From: an uncultured Clostridia bacterium
Lineage (GTDB): Bacteria; Bacillota; Clostridia; Oscillospirales; Ruminococcaceae
Assembly: GCA_946617595.1 (NCBI GenBank)
Contig: CAMOKN010000020.1
Span: forward strand, 1-34,657
Direction of reading: 5' to 3'
DNA: 34,657 bases
In this document: piece by piece, positions 23,038 through 30,946 of the stretch
How the letters are laid out: every line of letters begins with the position of its first letter
How positions within the stretch are numbered: the stretch's first letter is position 1
Position numbers and translations under genes: made by a program
The notes under the pieces: model-generated
What the model was told of the DNA's origin: nothing
The model's input: only the letters and a program-made list of their open reading frames with translations
The model's database searches: none

Positions 23038-24195
23038 ATGAGCAGAGAATTTATTGTTCCCGCGAAGATATATACCGGAGAAGGCAGTCTGGAGCTTGCA
23101 GAAAAAGAACTTTGTACAATGGGTGACAGGGTGCTCATCGTTACCGACCCGGTGGTGATAAAGCTGAACTGCTTTGAGAAGCTGACAGCAATGCTTTCAA
23201 AGAACAGAGTTCCATACACGATCTATTCCGATGTTACGGGCGAGCCTACCGACACGATAGTAAACGCGGGACTTGCAAAATACGAGGTCGAGGACTGCGA
23301 CTGCATGATAGCGGTCGGCGGCGGAAGTCCGATTGATACGATGAAAGCGATAGCGGCACTTTCCGTGAACGGCGGAAAGATATCCGACTATATGGGAAAG
23401 GTGATAAAGGGGAAAATGCCGCCTATGGCAGCGATACCGACAACAGCCGGTACAGGCTCCGAGGCGACAAAGTTCACGGTCATCACCGACAGCAAAACGG
23501 ATATCAAGATGCTGCTGAAAGGCGACTGTCTTATCCCGTCGCTTGCAGTCATCGACCCGGCGTTCTCAATGTCCTCGCCCAAAAGCGTTACTGCCTCGAC
23601 AGGGCTTGACGCGCTCACTCACGCGGTGGAGTCTTATACGTCGCGTCTCGCCCAGCCCCTTACCGATGCCGTTGCAATATCCGCAGTCAAGCGTATTATG
23701 AAGTATCTGCCTGTCGCGTACAGCGACGGGACGAACACCGAAGCAAGAACGCAGATGTCGATAGCGGCACTTGAAGCGGGTATTGCGATAAACAATGCGT
23801 CTGTTACGATAGTTCACGGAATGAGCAGACCGATAGGGGCGCTGTTCCACGTTCCTCACGGGCTGTCGAACGCGATGCTTCTGGAAAAATGCATTGGCTT
23901 TGCGCTTGACGGAGCTTACGGGCGATTTGCAGACCTCGGCAGAGCAGTGAACGCTGCTGACAGCACCGACAGCGATGAAGCGGCGGCGAAGAAATTTCTT
24001 GCGAAACTCGGTGAGATATGCAGAATATGTGAGGTCCCGACACTTGCTGACTACGGCATAGATAAGGTAAAATTCATGCAGAGCGCCGGTAAAATGGCAG
24101 ATGATGCGCTTGCAAGCGGAAGCCCCGCGAACACCGTAAAGCCGGTAACAAAGGAGAATATTCTTGAAATATACAGCTCTCTCTGGGATAGATAA
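23038..24195 (+). CDS. Iron-containing alcohol dehydrogenase, probable malonate semialdehyde reductase
   Basis: This 385-residue group III dehydrogenase has the NAD(P) loop VGGGSPIDTMKA (about residue 95), AGTGSEATKFTVI, and metal-binding residues around VIDPAF, THAVESY, GMSRPIGALFHVPHGLSNAM and GSPANT. Such enzymes reduce short aldehydes. As last gene of the operon, after the aminotransferase, its likely substrate is malonate semialdehyde, giving 3-hydroxypropionate that leaves the cell as a reduced end product. The family name is certain; the substrate is inferred from context. Confidence 0.92.
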   Translation: MSREFIVPAKIYTGEGSLELAEKELCTMGDRVLIVTDPVVIKLNCFEKLTAMLSKNRVPYTIYSDVTGEPTDTIVNAGLAKYEVEDCDCMIAVGGGSPIDTMKAIAALSVNGGKISDYMGKVIKGKMPPMAAIPTTAGTGSEATKFTVITDSKTDIKMLLKGDCLIPSLAVIDPAFSMSSPKSVTASTGLDALTHAVESYTSRLAQPLTDAVAISAVKRIMKYLPVAYSDGTNTEARTQMSIAALEAGIAINNASVTIVHGMSRPIGALFHVPHGLSNAMLLEKCIGFALDGAYGRFADLGRAVNAADSTDSDEAAAKKFLAKLGEICRICEVPTLADYGIDKVKFMQSAGKMADDALASGSPANTVKPVTKENILEIYSSLWDR

Positions 24196-24222
24196 TACTA
24201 TCTTATAGTTTTTCTTCCTCAC

Positions 24223-24256
24223 AATAAGGCGGTGTACCTTGTATGCCGCCTTATTT
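24223..24256 (+). terminator. Terminator of the pyrimidine operon
   Basis: AATAAGGCGG (24223-24232) pairs perfectly with CCGCCTTATT (24246-24255). The 3' T tract is short, but placement 27 bases after the last stop is right. Confidence 0.75.
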
Positions 24257-24361
24257 GAATTATAGAATTAGAAATATTGCATAAAATTTGTTTGGCAATA
24301 GAGGTTCAAGCTGTGATTATCACGATTTTGCAAGTTTAGATTTTCAATTATTCATATTTTA

Positions 24362-24390
24362 TTGACATTTGCGCCGATTTCTGCTATAAT
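24362..24390 (+). promoter_or_regulatory. Consensus sigma-A promoter of the RelA-to-citrate-synthase operon
   Basis: TTGACA (24362-24367), 17 bases and TATAAT (24385-24390) again form an ideal promoter, 84 bases before the first gene. Confidence 0.85.
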
Positions 24391-24411
24391 AAAGAAAATT
24401 AAATGCAAGGC

Positions 24412-24442
24412 AAAGGCGCTGTCCATATCGGGCGGCGCCTTT
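24412..24442 (+). promoter_or_regulatory. Leader hairpin of the RelA operon
   Basis: AAAGGCGCTGTCC (24412-24424) pairs with GGGCGGCGCCTTT (24430-24442) around a five-base loop. It occupies the same position after the promoter as the hairpin at 12240-12271. Confidence 0.6.
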
Positions 24443-24473
24443 CGCCGTTATTACGGAAAGAAGCGTGCGTGTC

Positions 24474-25463
24474 ATGATAGCTTTGAATGATTATCTGTAC
24501 TCCGGAGATACTGTTCTGAAAATACTGCACCAGTATTCTGCCGACCTGCGCGAGAACGCGAAAAAAACGCGCAATTCCATTGACACCGCGCACAGCAATT
24601 TCCTTGTGCAGATAACAGAAATGCTCGAACACAACGACTTCCTTACCTCGCAGTCCAACCGCATCAAGGAGCTTTACAAGTATATGACCGTGCAGTACCC
24701 CTACCTCGCGTTCACATTCAAGGGCAGAATAAAGTCTCTGATACGCGCGGAGGAAAAGTTCAACGGCTACATCGTGGAATACATATATGACTACTTCCGC
24801 GAAAACAGGAAGCTTCCCAGCGAGACCGAGATCAAGAGCAAGCTGCAGTGTTTCCGTGATCTTGTGGCATACAGAATAGTTATATCACTTCCGAAATGCC
24901 ACCTTAAAGACGGCGAGAACAGAGAAGAAACCGAGCTGAAGCTGCTGTACGAGGTCGCGGACATACTCCCGGATTTCCTCGAAGAACGTGGATTTACCGC
25001 CGAGCTTTCGGGGCTACCGGAGAGCGAACATTCCGGTCGGTTGGCAGAAAAGGTGCGTCCATACTACCGGGACTATATTGCAAACAGCCGTCCTTTTGGC
25101 TATCAGTCACTGCATATAACGCTGTATGATAACTTTGCCCGCTGCTACACAGAGGTGCAACTCCGCACGAAGGATATGGATGACAATGCCGAGATCGGTG
25201 AAGCCAACCATTTTGGCTACGAAAAGCGGCAGGAATCCTCGCGGACCCGCCGCGAAGCGATACCGGAGGGCAAGTGCGTATGGTTCGACGAGGCGTATGA
25301 GCGTGTGCGGAGATTGCAGGAGATAGAACTGTCAAAAGTCGATGTGAATATGTTCCGCGCGGCAGACAATTTTCTTATCAATGACGGGTGCGGACTGTTC
25401 CGCGGGCGGCAGATATTGCCGTTCGAGCACCTGTCGAGATTTCAGAATGACCTTATAGATTAG
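24474..25463 (+). CDS. RelA/SpoT-domain (p)ppGpp synthetase-like protein
   Basis: This protein of about 329 residues has a helical N-terminal part (to about residue 75) and a RelA/SpoT synthetase-type domain: RIKSLIRAEEKF, FRDLVAYRIVI, YIANSRPFGYQSLHITLYD and EVQLRTKDMDDNAEIGEANHFGYE. It lacks the HD hydrolase and the TGS/ACT domains of long RelA, so it resembles small alarmone synthetases with an extended N-terminus. The synthetase lysine/arginine and GYQSLH motif are present, so activity is plausible. The ATG at 24474 has GGAAAGAAG in front; GTG at 24465 is less well spaced. First gene of its operon. Confidence 0.85.
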   Translation: MIALNDYLYSGDTVLKILHQYSADLRENAKKTRNSIDTAHSNFLVQITEMLEHNDFLTSQSNRIKELYKYMTVQYPYLAFTFKGRIKSLIRAEEKFNGYIVEYIYDYFRENRKLPSETEIKSKLQCFRDLVAYRIVISLPKCHLKDGENREETELKLLYEVADILPDFLEERGFTAELSGLPESEHSGRLAEKVRPYYRDYIANSRPFGYQSLHITLYDNFARCYTEVQLRTKDMDDNAEIGEANHFGYEKRQESSRTRREAIPEGKCVWFDEAYERVRRLQEIELSKVDVNMFRAADNFLINDGCGLFRGRQILPFEHLSRFQNDLID

Positions 25464-25481
25464 ACAAAGGAGTGACCTCTT

Positions 25482-26258
25482 ATGTACAAAGGAGACATGC
25501 TGTACAGGTGCAGCGAAGAAAGAATAAAAGAAACGCTGTCCGGACTGAAAAAGCATAAGGACAGCAGAAAATACATAATAACACGGCTTGAAACGTTGTG
25601 TTTCAAGCCGGAGACGGACGACCTCGGAAATGTGTATGTCACCCTGTCCGGCAGTTCACCGGACAGCAAGAAAATAGTCCTGTCCTGCTCCGACAGCAGC
25701 GACAATGCGGGTGTCTGTACTGCGCTCGAAATAATCGAAACGCTGGAAGCCGAGGAAATAACGCTTACTCACGCGCTGACAGTCCTGCTGTGGAATGACG
25801 AACCCGCAGTAGATGAATGGGAGCTTCTCCCCGCAATGGGTGCGCTTTGTCTGGAATATCTGCCGGAAGAGATACGCGGTGACTACAAGGACTTAAAGCC
25901 GAAAAAGTCCGCTAAGGGCAGCAAGCAAAACCGGCTGAACACTCACGATCACCGATTTATGTTTGAAGTGCATACGGCAGTGGTGCCTGATAGGATAGCC
26001 GTTGCTGACATTGTTACAGCATCGGTGGGACGTCCGGATTTCCGCTTCAACGAGAAGCTGACAAAGCTCACCGAGGACAGCGCGGCGTTATGTGGTATAA
26101 ACACTGAAAAGCTGCACTACTCGCCTGACCGTGACACATGGATAGCGGCAAATATGCTGCCGACAGCGGTGATACTTGTGAGCTCTGATGATACAAGAAA
26201 ATACGCGGACGCAGCGACTGTGCTGCTGAACGCGGTATTGCAGGCGGACAAGAGTTAA
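25482..26258 (+). CDS. Degenerate M20-family homologue, probable pseudoenzyme
   Basis: This 258-residue protein is a shortened relative of the amidohydrolase at 21763. The start matches (LYRCSEERIKETL against MYKCSEKRMEDKI) and so do ILLWND/WTNEEGS-type and LLNAVLQADKS/LNAVLKADND segments. Every metal motif is altered: LSCSDSSDNAG for ASHCDSV...NYDG, WNDEPAV for WTNEEGS, FEVHTAV for FETHIEQGP, and YSPDRDTW for SGAGHDA. The whole dimerisation domain is missing. The frame is intact, with a good AAAGGAG site, so it is not a decaying gene. A regulatory or scaffold role for the complete enzyme, or ligand sensing, can be proposed. Confidence 0.8.
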   Translation: MYKGDMLYRCSEERIKETLSGLKKHKDSRKYIITRLETLCFKPETDDLGNVYVTLSGSSPDSKKIVLSCSDSSDNAGVCTALEIIETLEAEEITLTHALTVLLWNDEPAVDEWELLPAMGALCLEYLPEEIRGDYKDLKPKKSAKGSKQNRLNTHDHRFMFEVHTAVVPDRIAVADIVTASVGRPDFRFNEKLTKLTEDSAALCGINTEKLHYSPDRDTWIAANMLPTAVILVSSDDTRKYADAATVLLNAVLQADKS

Positions 26259-26269
26259 TGGAGGAATAC

Positions 26270-27607
26270 ATGAAAGAAATAACCACCCCGGATTTTACCG
26301 AAGCTATCGGCAACGCAAACGAGATAAACGAGCTGCTGCGGCGATACGGCGTGAAATTCGGAATATACAAAAACGGCGAATTCAGGGAGCAGTTCTTCCC
26401 CTTCGACCCGATACCGAGAGTTATTGACGCGGAGCAGTTTGCGGATATCGAGAAAGGCCTGATACAGCGTGTTGACGCGCTCAACAGCTTTCTGTACGAC
26501 ATCTACCATGACAAGAAGATAGTGCGTGACGGCATTATCCCGGAGGATTTCATCTATATTTCATCGGGCTACCTTGCGCAATGCGAGGGCATAACTCCCA
26601 AAAACAAGATATACAGCCACATTTCCGGAATTGATCTCGTGCAGGGCAAGGACGGCGAGTGGTACATTCTCGAAGACAATCTGCGTATCCCGTCCGGTGC
26701 ATCTTACCCGCTGATAGCAAGAGAGCTGACGAGAATTGCAAGCCCCGATGCGTTCCGCAAGAACAACATCGTCGATAACCGCAACTACGCCGACCTGCTC
26801 CGGGAGACAATGGAGTATGTGAACTGCGGCGGTGTGAGGGCGATACTCACCCCCGGAAGATACAACGCGGCATATTTCGAGCACTCATATCTCGCGGAGC
26901 ATACCGGCTCCATACTTGTCAGAAGCGACGAGCTGTTTGTTGAAAATAATATCTTATGGCACAAGACCTACTCCGGCGAAAAGACCCGGATAGGCGTGCT
27001 GTACAGGAGGATTTCCGACGAATATCTCGACCCGCTCACATTCCTGCCAGAATCGCTTATCGGCATACCGAACCTAATGGAAGCTTACCGCTCCGGAAAT
27101 GTAGGCATCATTAACGCTCCTGGCAACGGTGTCGCGGACGACAAGGGCATTTACTATTTCGTGCCGAAGATGATAAAATACTATCTCGGCGAGGAACCGA
27201 TACTGAAAAACGCGCCGACCTACCTGCCCTTCTACGAGGACGACAGGAAATACGTCATCGACAATCTGAGCAGGCTGGTGATAAAAGATGTCGCGGAAGC
27301 GGGCGGTTACGGCGTGGTGTTCGGCAGTGACCTGACCGCCGAAAAGCTGGGCGACCTTAAAGATATGATACTGTCGCAGCCGAGAAGATTTATCGCGCAG
27401 GAGGTCATCGACTTCCTCGATCTGCCGATACTCGACGAGGGTGAAACAGTAATGCGTAAGGCAGACCTGAGAGCGTTCGTGCTTTCGGGTGAAACAACAA
27501 GGGTTTGGGCATCGGGACTTACGCGCTTTTCTCGCAACCCCGATTCCTTCGTAGTAAACTCATCACAAGGAGGAGGCTTTAAAGATACATGGGTACGATC
27601 TCTTTAG
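26270..27607 (+). CDS. Circularly permuted ATP-grasp protein (COG2308 type)
   Basis: This protein of about 445 residues belongs to the circularly permuted ATP-grasp family, predicted to form amide or peptide-like bonds using ATP. Typical segments are FYDIYHDKKIVRDGIIPEDF, WYILEDNLRIPSGASYPL, VGIINAPGNGVADDKGIYYFVPKMIKYYLGEEPIL and GGYGVVFG, FIAQEVIDF, DLRAFVLSG. The ATG at 26270 has GGAGG five bases upstream; the track start at 26258 would place that site inside the gene. It overlaps the alpha-E gene, and with the transglutaminase makes the trio seen in many bacteria. The product of such clusters is not known. Confidence 0.9.
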   Translation: MKEITTPDFTEAIGNANEINELLRRYGVKFGIYKNGEFREQFFPFDPIPRVIDAEQFADIEKGLIQRVDALNSFLYDIYHDKKIVRDGIIPEDFIYISSGYLAQCEGITPKNKIYSHISGIDLVQGKDGEWYILEDNLRIPSGASYPLIARELTRIASPDAFRKNNIVDNRNYADLLRETMEYVNCGGVRAILTPGRYNAAYFEHSYLAEHTGSILVRSDELFVENNILWHKTYSGEKTRIGVLYRRISDEYLDPLTFLPESLIGIPNLMEAYRSGNVGIINAPGNGVADDKGIYYFVPKMIKYYLGEEPILKNAPTYLPFYEDDRKYVIDNLSRLVIKDVAEAGGYGVVFGSDLTAEKLGDLKDMILSQPRRFIAQEVIDFLDLPILDEGETVMRKADLRAFVLSGETTRVWASGLTRFSRNPDSFVVNSSQGGGFKDTWVRSL

Positions 27608-28278
27608 AACACAGCGATTGTCTTTACTGGCTCGGAAGATACACCGAGAGGGTGTTCACGACATTGAAGGCGTTGCAGGAAACCTACGACAATATGCTCG
27701 ACAAAAACATAGGTTACGAGGAATATCTCGGGTACTTCGACTTGCCCGATAATTACGATAACAGCGGTGAATTTCTGCGCAGCTTCTTATTCGACAAGGG
27801 GAATTTCAGCTCCGTTGCATACAGCCTTGAACGCGCTTACGACAACGGCATAGTTCTGCGGGAGGACATCTCCACCGAAGCATTTTCGTTTTTGCAGGTG
27901 GCGAAGGACACGCTGAAAAACGCGGAGAACGCAAAGAACACACGGTTCGCGCTGCTGCCGCTGGAGGACGTTCTGTACGGCTTCTGGGGCTGCATTGCCG
28001 ACAACATCTACGACGAGGAAATAAAGAACATCATCTACTGCGGCAAGTCAACGGAACGGCTCGACCTGTACCTACGCATGAAATATCCCTATGACGAGGT
28101 GAACAAGGAGTTTGAGCGGCTGTGCATACGTCTGCACCGGGTACCGAAGAATACGCCCTACCGCTACAACACGAAATTCCTGTCCGATCTCGTTGAGATA
28201 ATCGGAGAAGAAAACGAGTACGATCTCAATTCCGGCAAGGCTGTATCGAGCCTTGAAAGACTGTTTGAAAGCGCTTGA
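27589..28278 (+). CDS. Alpha-E domain protein (COG2307 type)
   Basis: This 229-residue all-helical protein has the family's opening, LEHSDCLYWLGRYTERVFTTLKAL, where the paired WLGRY/ER residues are conserved, and later FWGCIADN and LYLRMKYPYDEV. Alpha-E proteins always occur next to the permuted ATP-grasp protein and probably act with it as an amidoligase partner. Here the two genes overlap by 19 bases with a GGAGGAGG site inside the upstream gene. Its length is below the usual 300 residues, so a C-terminal part may be lacking. Confidence 0.88.
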   Translation: MGTISLEHSDCLYWLGRYTERVFTTLKALQETYDNMLDKNIGYEEYLGYFDLPDNYDNSGEFLRSFLFDKGNFSSVAYSLERAYDNGIVLREDISTEAFSFLQVAKDTLKNAENAKNTRFALLPLEDVLYGFWGCIADNIYDEEIKNIIYCGKSTERLDLYLRMKYPYDEVNKEFERLCIRLHRVPKNTPYRYNTKFLSDLVEIIGEENEYDLNSGKAVSSLERLFESA

Positions 28279-28288
28279 CGGGGGTAAT

Positions 28289-29068
28289 ATGAAAAGGATA
28301 GATTTCTATTTTTCAACGAAGCTGACATTTGACGATTATGTTCACGAGCATTCCTTCGCGCTGCGGGTGATACCGCCCGAAACGAGAACGCAGCATATCG
28401 TGAATTGCGAACTCAGCATCTCCCCGATAACTGCGGTCAACCAGACTGTTGATGCCTTCGGGAACAATGTCACCGCAGGCTACATAAAAGGCGACCACAG
28501 GTTTCTCGATTTTGAGATACGAGGAACTGCCGAAACGTACTGCTCACGGCATAACACCGACTATATGCCGTGCTATCTCTATCAGTCGCATTTTACAAAG
28601 CCGTCGGACGAACTGAAAGCGCTTTATGAGCAGGCTGCAGCGGTACTGCAAACAGAGAATGTTTCCGACAAAGTAGCGCATTTTTCGGAGGTGCTTTCCA
28701 ACAATTTCACCTATCAAAAAAACGTGACAACTGCACACACCACGGCTGCGGAAGCATTCGCGGCAGGAGCGGGTGTGTGTCAGGATTTCTCGCACATAAT
28801 GCTGTCGCTGCTGCGAATGGACGGCATACCCTGCCGGTATATCGCGGGGCTTGCGTTCTGCGACGGTGAGACCCACGCATGGGTAGAGTATTTCGAGGAC
28901 GGCTGCTGGAAAGGCTTTGACCCGGCGAACAACTGTCCGGTGAACGAGGACTATCTTGTGCTGTCGCAGGGTCGTGATTTCGACGACTGCGCAATAGACC
29001 GCGGCGTTATGTTCGGAAGTTATACCAGACAGCTCCAACTCGTGCGCTCGGTGATGAAAGCAGGTTGA
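28289..29068 (+). CDS. Transglutaminase-like cysteine protease-fold protein
   Basis: This protein of about 259 residues has an N-terminal strand-rich domain (RIDFYFSTKLTFDDYVHEHSFALRVIPP) and a transglutaminase-core domain: TTAAEAFAAGAGVCQDFSHIMLSLLR (catalytic Cys), DGETHAWVEYF (His) and GFDPANN (Asp). It completes the ATP-grasp/alpha-E/transglutaminase trio, in which it is thought to cleave or rearrange amide bonds of the product. The ORF-track start at 28253 is a TTG overlapping the previous gene; ATG at 28289 follows ACGGGGG. Confidence 0.9.
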   Translation: MKRIDFYFSTKLTFDDYVHEHSFALRVIPPETRTQHIVNCELSISPITAVNQTVDAFGNNVTAGYIKGDHRFLDFEIRGTAETYCSRHNTDYMPCYLYQSHFTKPSDELKALYEQAAAVLQTENVSDKVAHFSEVLSNNFTYQKNVTTAHTTAAEAFAAGAGVCQDFSHIMLSLLRMDGIPCRYIAGLAFCDGETHAWVEYFEDGCWKGFDPANNCPVNEDYLVLSQGRDFDDCAIDRGVMFGSYTRQLQLVRSVMKAG

Positions 29069-29082
29069 AAGAGGTGAATGAA

Positions 29083-30024
29083 ATGGTCAGCACAGTCGCA
29101 AAGGCGGCACTTGGGGTAAACGAAAATCTGATAATACAGAAAAGGCGGCTAAGAAACGGGGTAACGCCGAAGCGCATCAGCATTGTCACCGGCACTCACG
29201 GCGACGAGCTTGAAGGGCAGTATCTCGCCTATCTTATCGGCAGCTTTCTTGACAAAAATCTCGACAGGCTGAACGGTATCGTTGACATTTACCCGGCGCT
29301 CAACCCACTGGGGATAGACTCCATAAGTCGCGGGATACCGATGTTCGACCTCGATATGAACCGTGTCTTTCCGGGCTCGAAGGACGGCACAATGGCAGAG
29401 GTGATATGCTCGTCGATAGTGGAGGATCTGCTGGGCTCTGATGTCTGCATAGATGTACATTCCAGCAACATCTTCCTGCGCGAGATACCGCAGATAAGAA
29501 TAAGTGTTCCGACTGCCGGAACGCTCGTTCCTTACGCGAAGATGATGAACGTGGACTTTATATGGGTGCATGAATCGGCGACCGTGCTCGAATCCACCCT
29601 TGCTCATACTCTCAACACCCGCGGCGTAAAAACACTTGTCGTGGAAATGGGTGTCGGTATGCGGATAACAAAGGAGTACGGCGAACAGCTGCTTGACGGA
29701 GTGCTCAATCTTATGAAGCAGCTCGGAATGTGGCTCGCCAATGCGCCGGAAGTGCGTGAGCCGATACTCTCTGTTGGCAGAGATGTGGGATTTGTAAATT
29801 CTGACGCGGCGGGAGGTTTCGTGCCATGTGCGCAGTTCGGAGATACCGTCCGGAAGGGCAACCATATCGGAGATGTGCTTGACCCGCTCACCGGAACAGT
29901 CACCGAGAAAGTCGAAGCGATATGTGACGGACTTATTTTCACGCTGCGGGAATATCCGATAGTTTACGGCGGTTCGCTGCTTGCGAGAATACTTATGCCG
30001 GAGAAGGGAGAGAATGCGGAATGA
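29083..30024 (+). CDS. M14-type succinylglutamate desuccinylase/aspartoacylase homologue, apparently active
   Basis: This 313-residue protein keeps the M14 zinc site: GTHGDELEGQ (His and Glu), DLDMNRVFPG and CIDVHSS (third ligand), with a later Glu in LVVEMGVGMRI. The C-terminal part (VGRDVGFVNSDAAGGFVPCAQFGDTVRKGNHIGDVLDPLTGTV) resembles a small barrel-sandwich domain. It would remove an acyl or amino acid group from a small amide, fitting the amidoligase genes before it. ATG at 29083 follows AGAGGTGA; the TTG at 29065 is less likely. Substrate unknown. Confidence 0.88.
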   Translation: MVSTVAKAALGVNENLIIQKRRLRNGVTPKRISIVTGTHGDELEGQYLAYLIGSFLDKNLDRLNGIVDIYPALNPLGIDSISRGIPMFDLDMNRVFPGSKDGTMAEVICSSIVEDLLGSDVCIDVHSSNIFLREIPQIRISVPTAGTLVPYAKMMNVDFIWVHESATVLESTLAHTLNTRGVKTLVVEMGVGMRITKEYGEQLLDGVLNLMKQLGMWLANAPEVREPILSVGRDVGFVNSDAAGGFVPCAQFGDTVRKGNHIGDVLDPLTGTVTEKVEAICDGLIFTLREYPIVYGGSLLARILMPEKGENAE

Positions 30025-30944
30025 GAAAAGAAATACTGTATTCGCTCCGTTCGCCTTACCGCGAGCAGCTTGACATTGTAGGCTACAAATTCGGCAGCGG
30101 ACGGAAATGCGCCGCGATAGTCGGTGCCTTGCGCGGCAACGAGATACAGCAGATGTATGTGTGCAGCCGAATGATCGCGGAGCTGAGAGCCCTCGAAGAA
30201 AAAGGCTGCATTACCGAGGGAATTGAAATAATGGTCGTACCGTGCGTGAACTTTTACTCAATGAACATCGGAAAGCGCTTCTGGGCAATGGACAACACCG
30301 ATATAAACCGGATGTTCCCCGGCTATGAGCTGGGCGAGACCACACAGCGCATAGCGGACGGGCTTTTCAAGAACCTGCAGGGCTATGAGTACGGTATGCA
30401 GCTTGCAAGCTTCTATCAGCAGGGCAACTTTCTGCCCCACGTCAAGATGATGAACACGGGCTTTACCGATCCCGATATAATGAGGAATTTCGGCTTGCAG
30501 TTCGGTATTATCCGCAAGCCTCGTCCCTACGACACCACTACGCTCAACTACAACTGGCAGGTGTGGGAAACAAAGGCATTCTCTGTTTATACCAACGCCA
30601 CCGATACGATAGACGAGATTTCCGCGGACGAGGCAGTGTGCGCGATACTGCGCTTTCTCGGCAACATAGGCGCGGTGATCGTGAATGTACGTCCCGGCTA
30701 CAATACCGCTATCGTGAACGAGATCAACACCCGAAATGTGCAGTCGAAAGCGGCAGGCATCTACATCGGGCTTGCAAAGGTCGGAAAGACTGTCGCAGCA
30801 GGAGATGTTCTCGGCAAGGTCACAGACCCCTTCGAGGGGACTGTCAAAGCCGAGGTCACTTCGCCCGTGCCCGGCATAGTTTATTTCGAGTACAAAAGCC
30901 CGCTGATAAACGAAAATACAGTGTGCTGCAAGATAATACAGTAA
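30021..30944 (+). CDS. M14-type homologue lacking zinc ligands, probable pseudoenzyme
   Basis: This 307-residue paralogue of the preceding gene overlaps it by ATGA. The framework is kept (DNTDINRMFPGY, the C-terminal GLAKVGKTVAAGDVLGKVTDPFEGTV domain), but the zinc motif HGDE is RGNE (VGALRGNEIQQ), and the CIDVHSS position reads YGMQLAS, so two of three ligands are gone. Fixed one-to-one expression with the active paralogue suggests a heterodimer with one regulatory subunit. An alternative is a new metal-independent role. Confidence 0.85.
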   Translation: MRKEILYSLRSPYREQLDIVGYKFGSGRKCAAIVGALRGNEIQQMYVCSRMIAELRALEEKGCITEGIEIMVVPCVNFYSMNIGKRFWAMDNTDINRMFPGYELGETTQRIADGLFKNLQGYEYGMQLASFYQQGNFLPHVKMMNTGFTDPDIMRNFGLQFGIIRKPRPYDTTTLNYNWQVWETKAFSVYTNATDTIDEISADEAVCAILRFLGNIGAVIVNVRPGYNTAIVNEINTRNVQSKAAGIYIGLAKVGKTVAAGDVLGKVTDPFEGTVKAEVTSPVPGIVYFEYKSPLINENTVCCKIIQ

Positions 30945-30946
30945 AC

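Noticed and set aside
11960-24442. Assigning the leader hairpins to ANTAR-type antitermination sites
   Set aside because: The usual paired hairpins with A at position 1 and G at position 4 of hexaloops are not seen in these loops, and no ANTAR regulator is present.
30563-30946. First 128 codons of the ORF called at 30563
   Set aside because: This part overlaps the M14-like gene in another frame and is Arg-rich nonsense; the real protein starts at the GTG at 30947, where hydrophobic helices begin.
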